Below are positions 58,328-64,000 of a stretch of DNA of 64,000 nucleotides, in pieces. Origin of the DNA: Acinetobacter modestus (GTDB lineage Bacteria > Pseudomonadota > Gammaproteobacteria > Pseudomonadales > Moraxellaceae); the NCBI RefSeq assembly GCF_014636095.1, contig NZ_BMDV01000001.1, forward strand, positions 436,610 to 500,609, read 5' to 3'. The notes beneath the pieces were generated by a model. The model made no database searches. It had not been told where the DNA came from and was given only the letters and a program-made list of their open reading frames with translations. A program made the position numbers and the translations under genes. Numbering within the stretch: the first letter of the stretch is position 1; each line of letters opens with the position of its first letter.

Positions 58328-58452
58328 ATGATACACCATATGATACAAAACCAACAGTGGTATGTATCTTTATATAACGGCATATAAAGCAATAAAAAAG
58401 CCCTAAATACATGATATTTAGGGCTTTTTAACTTATATATCGTGATACACAG
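58328..58452. repeat. Integrase arm-site-like motifs, right end
   Basis: ATGATACAC (58328-58336) and TATGATACAAAA (58339-58350) repeat the pair seen at 43582-43604 with the same 11-base spacing; TGATACACAG (58443-58452) matches 43642-43651. GTATCAC at 58308-58314 is an inverted copy at the integrase start. Confidence 0.7.
58394..58430. terminator. Hairpin terminator between integrase and attR
   Basis: A perfect 15-bp stem (AAAAAGCCCTAAATA with TATTTAGGGCTTTTT, 5-base loop) lies between the tRNA-Val 3' end and the integrase, stopping tRNA transcription from entering the island. Confidence 0.88.
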
Positions 58453-58470
58453 ACATACAAATTTAATATC

Positions 58471-58486
58471 TTGGTAGGTATATCCA
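58471..58486. other. attR: 16-bp direct repeat inside tRNA-Val
   Basis: TTGGTAGGTATATCCA overlaps the CCA end and T-stem of tRNA-Val and equals 43507-43522. It defines an island of about 14.98 kb. Confidence 0.88.
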
Positions 58487-58548
58487 GACTCGAACTGGAG
58501 ACCTCTACGATGTCAACGTAGCGCTCTAACCAACTGAGCTATACACCT
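58472..58548 (-). tRNA. tRNA-Val (anticodon GAC)
   Basis: A 77-nt tRNA with acceptor AGGTGTA pairing with TATACCT, D loop TCAGTTGGTTAGA, anticodon loop TTGACAT (GAC), T loop GTTCGAGTC and an encoded CCA. It is intact and serves as attachment site of the island. Confidence 0.95.
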
Positions 58549-58582
58549 AGAATGAGAGCATGATATTCATTTTTAATCAGGT

Positions 58583-60571
58583 TCACAAGTTTTTTTGAGA
58601 TTGTTTAATTGCGTTCGCACAGACTTTAAGCAGTTTTCTAAATTCTTGAATATTTTGCTGACTATTCTGTTCTAAAAAAACGATTTTTTGATATAACACA
58701 ACTACTTGCTGAAATGATTTTTGATCACTATTTACACTTGATAAACGTTGCATCCAAACTTGGAATGTTTCCGCTGATCTTTTATGCAAATGTTTAGGTA
58801 ATTGCTTTTGAAATTGGGTGATAATACGCTCATATAATTCTTGCTGCTTAGTTTGTCTCCACCAATAAAAACCAACATACACAGCTAAAATTCCTGCAAT
58901 ACCAATAATTAAGATCAGCACATAACTATAACTTGAATTAAAGCCTAGCTTAGATAACCAATTTTTTTGTTTAACAGCATCATAACCAACAACTTTGGAC
59001 TGCCATTGATAACTTAAATAGTCACTCCAAACACGCATATTTTTCAAAAATTTAAATTGCTGTAAACGCCATGCTTGTGCCTGCGCATCTCCCCAAACTT
59101 TCTGATCCTCCGCCATATAATTCTGCATTCCAGCATCTATACGTTGTGGTGCAATCATTGCTGTAGGATCGACTCTTTTCCATTGACCATGCAGATAAAC
59201 CTCACTCCACGCATGTGCATCAAGTTGACGAACCTCCCAACTTTCTCCATCTAATGCAAACTGTCCACCTTGATAACCTGTCACAACTCTGGCAGGAATC
59301 CCTGCATAGCGCATCAGCATCACGAAACTAGATGCATAATGTTCACAGAAACCCTTTCGACTAGAAAATAAAAATTGATCTATACGATCCCCACTTAATG
59401 TTCCTGGGGTCAGCGTATAAACGAAGTTATTCTTTCTATACCAATTCAGCACAGTTTTAATATATTTTTCAGGCAGTCGCTGACTTTGTTCAAACAGTTG
59501 ATGGGCTAATTGTTGTGCTTTCTCATCGCGATCTTCATCAAATTGAGTACTAAATTCAATTTGACGTGGCGATAACAAAATAGAGGATGTTGATGCTTGT
59601 CCTAACCAAAACATTTGTATGGGTTGATTACGTTTAATCAGCTTTAATGGACGTATACTATCATCTTGATACAATTGTAAATAACGTTCTTGTGGAATGG
59701 AATATTCCAACCCCATGATCCAATTTGCTTGCTCATCGGCAGCTAAATATTGATAAGCTACTCTGCTAGAGTTTGAATTTACATTTTTAATTTGCTGATT
59801 ATAAAAACTACTGGTCCATGTTGTACCATCATATTCATCCAAGACTAAAGCACGCCAATACAACTCTTGTCTATTTGGCAATTGCCTCATATCCGCAACA
59901 ACACGAAAAGCTAAAGCAGAAGATTGTGATAATTGTGCAATATCTCCAGGAGACATACGATCACTGATTCCTGTAGTTGCTTGATTCTTATGAATTGGAA
60001 TTGCCCAAAGTGGTGGCAAGCGAGGAAAGAAAATAAATAATATAATAAAGAATGGAGTAGCAATTCCGACAAATTTTAGAATTTGTTTAACATCATTTTT
60101 TAACTGATTTGATGATAATTGATGATGGTTAAATAGACCGGTTTGAATCCGATATAACCCCATCAAACACATCACAAATGCTGAAAAAACAAAGACAGCC
60201 ATCCAGAATGCCTGACTATGTAACAATAAACTCGCACTGACAAATAAGGCAAAGTTAAATACGATCAATAAATCGCGGGTATTCTTGGCTTCCAAACTTT
60301 TCGCAAATAAACACGTACTTAAAAATGCGACTCCTGCTTCTACTCCTAGTAAAGTTTGATAATTTAAATAAATAAGGCCTAAAGATAATAAAGAGAAAAA
60401 AACTAAAAATAAGCGTGGAAATGGTGAAATTTTTTGTTTGCTATATCGCCATACCAATATAAGCCAAATAACGCCCCACAACCCACTCAATGTCACAGGA
60501 ATAAAAGCCACTTGCCCAATTAATACAAATGCCAATACAGCTAAAATGCAAAAATAGATTTGTTTGGTCAT
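58583..60571 (-). CDS. TgpA-type membrane transglutaminase (DUF3488 + transglutaminase core)
   Basis: The ATG at 60569-60571 lies 4 bases behind the DUF58 stop with AGG upstream; the frame's TTG start is unlikely. The protein has about six N-terminal membrane helices, then a periplasmic transglutaminase core with Cys in RKGFCEHYASSFVMLM near residue 415, His in LDAHAWSEVYL near 455 and Asp in WKRVDPTAM, a further helix near 555 and a cytoplasmic tail. Pseudomonas TgpA is essential there. It forms an operon with DUF58 and MoxR. Confidence 0.9.
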   Translation of the reverse strand: MTKQIYFCILAVLAFVLIGQVAFIPVTLSGLWGVIWLILVWRYSKQKISPFPRLFLVFFSLLSLGLIYLNYQTLLGVEAGVAFLSTCLFAKSLEAKNTRDLLIVFNFALFVSASLLLHSQAFWMAVFVFSAFVMCLMGLYRIQTGLFNHHQLSSNQLKNDVKQILKFVGIATPFFIILFIFFPRLPPLWAIPIHKNQATTGISDRMSPGDIAQLSQSSALAFRVVADMRQLPNRQELYWRALVLDEYDGTTWTSSFYNQQIKNVNSNSSRVAYQYLAADEQANWIMGLEYSIPQERYLQLYQDDSIRPLKLIKRNQPIQMFWLGQASTSSILLSPRQIEFSTQFDEDRDEKAQQLAHQLFEQSQRLPEKYIKTVLNWYRKNNFVYTLTPGTLSGDRIDQFLFSSRKGFCEHYASSFVMLMRYAGIPARVVTGYQGGQFALDGESWEVRQLDAHAWSEVYLHGQWKRVDPTAMIAPQRIDAGMQNYMAEDQKVWGDAQAQAWRLQQFKFLKNMRVWSDYLSYQWQSKVVGYDAVKQKNWLSKLGFNSSYSYVLILIIGIAGILAVYVGFYWWRQTKQQELYERIITQFQKQLPKHLHKRSAETFQVWMQRLSSVNSDQKSFQQVVVLYQKIVFLEQNSQQNIQEFRKLLKVCANAIKQSQKNL

Positions 60572-60575
60572 AATC

Positions 60576-61478
60576 TTAAGCCTGTGCAAGTAGAAGTTTT
60601 GCTTGAAGAAGCTGTATCTGCCCCTGACCAGTTTCTAATCTTGCATGCGGCAGTATCAATGCATAATCATCACCAAGTTGTTCACATTGCTCAATTAATC
60701 CCATCATATAGCTTAATTTTTCTTCATGACTTTGCGCAGGAATTTTTTGATAATCAATTTCTAAATGTTGATGATTGGCTTGAGCCTCAAACATTTTTAT
60801 AAAAAAGCCCTGTCCTCGAGCAACTTGCTTCCATGCCACATTTTGATAAGAATCACCTTGTTGAAAGGCCCTAAGCTCCTTAAATTCATCTAAACTATCG
60901 TTCGCATTGGTTGGCTGATTTTTATGTTCTTTTTGCCAATCATACGCTTTAGGTGCAATCCACACTTTTTGTTTTGGATATAAATAAGTCCACGCTCGCA
61001 CCAAACCTAAAGGATAGGTCGAATAAATTTTCATTGCACCAAATTCAAATAAACCACGCTGCTTCGGAAAAAAAGCCAGTTCGAAGGTCTGTTGTTGCTG
61101 ATCTAAATAAATTAATTGTTCTTGTTGCAGCCATTGAATACGTAAATATCGGGTCATGACGGATGGCTGATTAAAGTGAAGTTTTAGAATTAAAGGTTGA
61201 TCGACTTGCCCAACTTCAGCTGCAATCAGATCAATCTGCAGAACATGCAATTGCTTGAAGGTGAGATAGAAACTAATACATAAAATCGCACTGATTAAAA
61301 AGCAAAAACCTAAAATTAAGTTATTTGCATAGTTAATACCTGCAATAAAGGTAATTAGAATCAGAACGAGATATAAAAAACCTTGCTTGTAGATAAAAAC
61401 CAAAACATCTTTCTGTAACAGGGTTTTAGTCCCATCAACTTGAAAACGTTTCGCAATCCACTGCTGAATCCTTTGCAT
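60576..61478 (-). CDS. DUF58 domain protein
   Basis: This 300-residue protein has two N-terminal membrane helices (about residues 30-75) and the DUF58 core DEFKELRAFQQGDSYQNVAW then ARGQGFFIKMFEA. It is the usual middle partner of MoxR ATPases and TgpA. It starts 13 bases behind the moxR gene stop. Confidence 0.88.
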   Translation of the reverse strand: MQRIQQWIAKRFQVDGTKTLLQKDVLVFIYKQGFLYLVLILITFIAGINYANNLILGFCFLISAILCISFYLTFKQLHVLQIDLIAAEVGQVDQPLILKLHFNQPSVMTRYLRIQWLQQEQLIYLDQQQQTFELAFFPKQRGLFEFGAMKIYSTYPLGLVRAWTYLYPKQKVWIAPKAYDWQKEHKNQPTNANDSLDEFKELRAFQQGDSYQNVAWKQVARGQGFFIKMFEAQANHQHLEIDYQKIPAQSHEEKLSYMMGLIEQCEQLGDDYALILPHARLETGQGQIQLLQAKLLLAQA

Positions 61479-61491
61479 AAGCCAACCTCAA

Positions 61492-62451
61492 CTATAGGAC
61501 ATCAACCGACTGCAAAATTTGTTTTACCTCTATTTCGCCTAAACTTAAACGATGAGCAACCACGGCAACAAAAACTGTTTGCACATCATCAGTGGTCACA
61601 AAGCTACGACCTTCAACCAGTGCATAAGCTTGTGCAGCAGCTTTTAATGCCAATACTCCACGTGTTGATAAGCCATGCCGTTGTTTACGTGTTTCAGCAG
61701 CCAAATCTAAAATATAATTGAGTACAGCATCACTTAAAAAAACCTGTTTTGCTAATTCACGTAATTGCAAAATATCAACTTGCGTAAATACTGCTTCTAA
61801 TTGATGAATTAAAACCTGACGTGAGCTTTGCTGTAACAGTAGTTTTTCAGCTTGGCGAGATGGATAACCAAGCGATAAACGCATCAAGAAACGGTCAAGT
61901 TGTGACTCAGGCAAAGCATAAGTTCCACTTTGAAATAGTGGATTTTGCGTTGCTAAGACCCAAAATGGTTGTGGTAATTCATAATGGACTCCATCAACAG
62001 TTACCGCACCTTCTTCCATAGCTTCAAGTAATGCACTCTGTGTTTTTGGACTACAACGATTGATCTCATCTGCCAATAAAATCTGAGTAAAAATAGGCCC
62101 TTTCTTGAACTCAAATAAATGTTCTTTTTGATTAAAAATATTGATCCCAATGACATCACTCGCCAACATGTCATTGGTAAATTGAATCCGCTGAAAATGT
62201 AGTCCTGCTAGACGAGCCAAAGCACTGGCTAGAGTCGTTTTACCTAATCCTGGTAAATCTTCAAACAGTACATGCCCACCTGCCAATAAACAGGTCAGCG
62301 CTAATTTAGTTTGTTGTGGTTTATCTAAAATAAGTTGATTCACTTCAACCAAAAAACGTTCGATTTTCTGAGTAAAATTTTTAATATTTTGCTCTACTTC
62401 TTGATTTTTTTGTTGTTTTTCTTGAATAGAAGCTTTTTCCATGCCCCACAT
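61492..62451 (-). CDS. MoxR-type AAA ATPase
   Basis: This 319-residue ATPase has Walker A LPGLGKTTLASALA near residue 75, Walker B ILLADEINRCSPKTQSALLE, VLATQNPLFQSGTYALPESQ and a C-terminal lid with TRGVLALKAAAQAYA. It acts as a chaperone-like partner of the DUF58 and TgpA proteins. It is first in the operon, with GGATTGCGTT before the ATG. Confidence 0.92.
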   Translation of the reverse strand: MWGMEKASIQEKQQKNQEVEQNIKNFTQKIERFLVEVNQLILDKPQQTKLALTCLLAGGHVLFEDLPGLGKTTLASALARLAGLHFQRIQFTNDMLASDVIGINIFNQKEHLFEFKKGPIFTQILLADEINRCSPKTQSALLEAMEEGAVTVDGVHYELPQPFWVLATQNPLFQSGTYALPESQLDRFLMRLSLGYPSRQAEKLLLQQSSRQVLIHQLEAVFTQVDILQLRELAKQVFLSDAVLNYILDLAAETRKQRHGLSTRGVLALKAAAQAYALVEGRSFVTTDDVQTVFVAVVAHRLSLGEIEVKQILQSVDVL

Positions 62452-62463
62452 AACGCAATCCCC

Positions 62464-62512
62464 AAACTAAAACAGTGCATGATTCAACATACACTGTTTT
62501 AGTTTTTTTTCA
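62464..62512. terminator. Hairpin between ybdD-like and moxR genes
   Basis: A perfect 14-bp stem (AAACTAAAACAGTG with CACTGTTTTAGTTT, 14-base loop). The T-run is on the plus strand side, but A/T flanks on both sides allow action behind the minus-strand ybdD-like gene. Confidence 0.7.
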
Positions 62513-62529
62513 AAGAAATCAAATGACTT

Positions 62530-62832
62530 CTAGCAAGGACATTTTTTCAAATTCCCACCTGATGAAGGATAACGCGCATCGATACAATGACGATAAAAAG
62601 TCTTAGCATCCATTGGCGTTAAATCTGGATGATGTGCCTGCATATGCTTTACGTAGTTTTCATAATCAGGCACACCCACCATCAAACGAAAACTTTTTTG
62701 CAAGTTTTGCCATAAAGTTGCAATACGAGACCAATTCTTCGGAGATAAAAGTAAGTGTTTTTGCGACATGATAGTGAATTTAATAATCTTCACAATCACA
62801 GCACTTCCTTGCCGAGCAATTTTAAAATCCAT
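62530..62832 (-). CDS. YbdD/YjiX family small protein (CstA partner)
   Basis: The ATG at 62830-62832 overlaps the CstA stop as TGATG, with GGGGAG upstream, giving 100 residues. LMVGVPDYENYVKHMQAHHP and the ending DARYPSSGGNLKKCPC fit the YbdD/YjiX (DUF466) family; the first 20 residues are longer than usual. Such proteins are needed with CstA/BtsT for pyruvate uptake in E. coli. Confidence 0.85.
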   Translation of the reverse strand: MDFKIARQGSAVIVKIIKFTIMSQKHLLLSPKNWSRIATLWQNLQKSFRLMVGVPDYENYVKHMQAHHPDLTPMDAKTFYRHCIDARYPSSGGNLKKCPC

Positions 62833-64000
62833 CACGACTCTCCCCTCACTGTTTCTGCTGTCATTGCAGTTTCAGTAAATACGGCAGGTGCTTCATGTAC
62901 TGTTGGGACAGGGCTTTGTAAAGCACGACGAATAATTCCTATTGAAGCAATAATCATAACAATTGCAACAATCATAAAGAATCCACAAAGTACTGCATTA
63001 ATCTGATTCGACAATACAATCGTCTGCATTTCAGCAACTGACTTCGCAGGTGCAAGAACATCTCCACGTGCAATTGCATCAGAGAAACGATTCGCTTGAG
63101 CGAGGAAGCCAATCTTCGGGTTTTCGTGGAAAATCTTTTGCCAGCCCGCTGTCATGGAAGTAATAAATAGGAAAATCGTTGGAACAATCGTCACCCAAAC
63201 ATACTTCTCTTTCTTCATCTTGAATAAAATAACCGTACCCAAGATCAATGCCATAGAAGCGAGAATTTGATTTCCAATTCCAAATAATGGCCATAAAGAA
63301 TTAATGCCACCAAGAGGGTCCACTACGCCTTGATAAACGAAGAAACCCCATCCAGCAACCGCAACAAAAGTTCCAACTAGATTTCCAGAAAATGAACCAG
63401 ATTGTTTTACTGCAGGCACAACAATCCCGACGGTATCCTGTACCATGAAGCGACAAGCACGTGTTCCCGCATCGACTGCCGTCAAAATAAATAATGCTTC
63501 AAATAAAATGGCAAAATGATACCAAAATGCCATCATTGCACGACTATTGAAAATTTCCGAAATGATATGAGCCATACCAATCGCAAAAGTTGGCGCTCCA
63601 CCAGTCCGAGAAAGGATTGAACTTTCGCCTACTTCTTGTGCTAGTACAGTAAGCATTTCAGGACTTACCACAAAACCAAGATTTCTTACCGCTTCCGCAG
63701 CAGTATCAACATTTGTACCTAAAACGGCAGCAGGTGCATTAATCGCAAAATAAATCCCTGGATCAAGCACGGTTGCGCAGATCATTGCCATGATACCGAC
63801 AAATGATTCCATCAACATGCCGCCATAACCGATCATACGAATATTGACTTCATTATCAACCAGCTTTGGTGTTGTCCCTGAAGATACCAAGGCATGGAAA
63901 CCAGAAATTGCCCCACAAGCAATCGTAATAAAAAGAAATGGAAATAAACTACCTGCAAAGACAGGACCTGTACCATCTACAAAATGAGTCACCGCAGGCA
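62832..64000 (-). CDS. cstA: CstA-family pyruvate/peptide transporter, C-terminal part (cut by window edge)
   Basis: The frame is open to the right edge. It shows about ten membrane helices with SGFHALVSSGTTPKLVDNE, GGMLMESFVGIMAMICA, ILTAVDAGTRACRFMVQDT and LWPLFGIGNQILASMALILG, all CstA signatures. The N-terminal about 300 residues are outside the window. Its stop overlaps the ybdD-like start, indicating coupled translation. Confidence 0.92.
   Translation of the reverse strand, partial: PAVTHFVDGTGPVFAGSLFPFLFITIACGAISGFHALVSSGTTPKLVDNEVNIRMIGYGGMLMESFVGIMAMICATVLDPGIYFAINAPAAVLGTNVDTAAEAVRNLGFVVSPEMLTVLAQEVGESSILSRTGGAPTFAIGMAHIISEIFNSRAMMAFWYHFAILFEALFILTAVDAGTRACRFMVQDTVGIVVPAVKQSGSFSGNLVGTFVAVAGWGFFVYQGVVDPLGGINSLWPLFGIGNQILASMALILGTVILFKMKKEKYVWVTIVPTIFLFITSMTAGWQKIFHENPKIGFLAQANRFSDAIARGDVLAPAKSVAEMQTIVLSNQINAVLCGFFMIVAIVMIIASIGIIRRALQSPVPTVHEAPAVFTETAMTAETVRGES

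Overview
The window looks like chromosomal DNA of an Acinetobacter species. Base composition is AT-rich, and I recognise an E. coli-type argG, fadH with a 4Fe-4S site, a MoxR/DUF58/TgpA cluster, cstA with a YbdD/YjiX partner, and an Acinetobacter-style organosulfur locus. The assignment rests on recognised proteins and gene style; no 16S gene is present.

Left part (1-3.3 kb): debris. There is the N-terminal half of a LuxR-type regulator cut by the window edge, a decayed IS3-family insertion sequence, flanking gene remnants, and then a TorF-type porin with a strong sigma-54 promoter.

Sulfur block (2.4-20.2 kb): genes for sulfones and alkanesulfonates as sulfur sources. They are two SfnR-like sigma-54 activators, MsuD, SfnG, MsuE, three SfnB/MsuC/DszC-type flavin monooxygenases, an OmpW-like protein, and a complete LivFGHM-like ABC transporter whose operon starts with an unusual degenerate AMP-binding protein. 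Four GG-N10-GC sigma-54 promoter matches (2430, 5241, 6819, 13774) sit exactly where activators of this type would work, so the block reads as one regulon.

20.5-29 kb: a frameshifted xseB copy, a periplasmic hydroxyisourate hydrolase and a shortened GlcG-like protein divergent from a metal-type two-component system with a CusR-like box between them. An alpha/beta hydrolase, a TetR regulator and two dehydrogenases with a metallo-beta-lactamase-like protein follow. 29.4-35.5 kb: a DUF4331 protein, a lipoprotein, a TPR protein, a TonB-dependent receptor and a TonB-like protein form one apparent uptake locus.

35.5-38.2 kb: a dead integrative element at tRNA-Ser(TGA), with broken alpA, a directionality-factor-like gene, a YqaJ tail and an integrase. 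38.2-43.1 kb is housekeeping (fadH, argG, pirin).

43.5-58.5 kb: a well-bounded genomic island in tRNA-Val(GAC). The 16-bp tRNA 3' end is duplicated at 43507 and 58471, the integrase lies beside the tRNA, and matching arm-site motifs occur at both ends. Cargo: a Fic protein; a two-gene cassette (STAND/NACHT-like NTPase with a C-terminal PD-(D/E)XK-like nuclease, plus a DUF4365-TPR protein) that is the best candidate for a little-described defence system; a filamentous-phage-type replication protein with an AlpA-like regulator; a lipoprotein; two tandem paralogous regulators; and a Septu-like PtuA/PtuB pair. 58.5-64 kb: TgpA/DUF58/MoxR, a YbdD-like protein and cstA running off the right edge.
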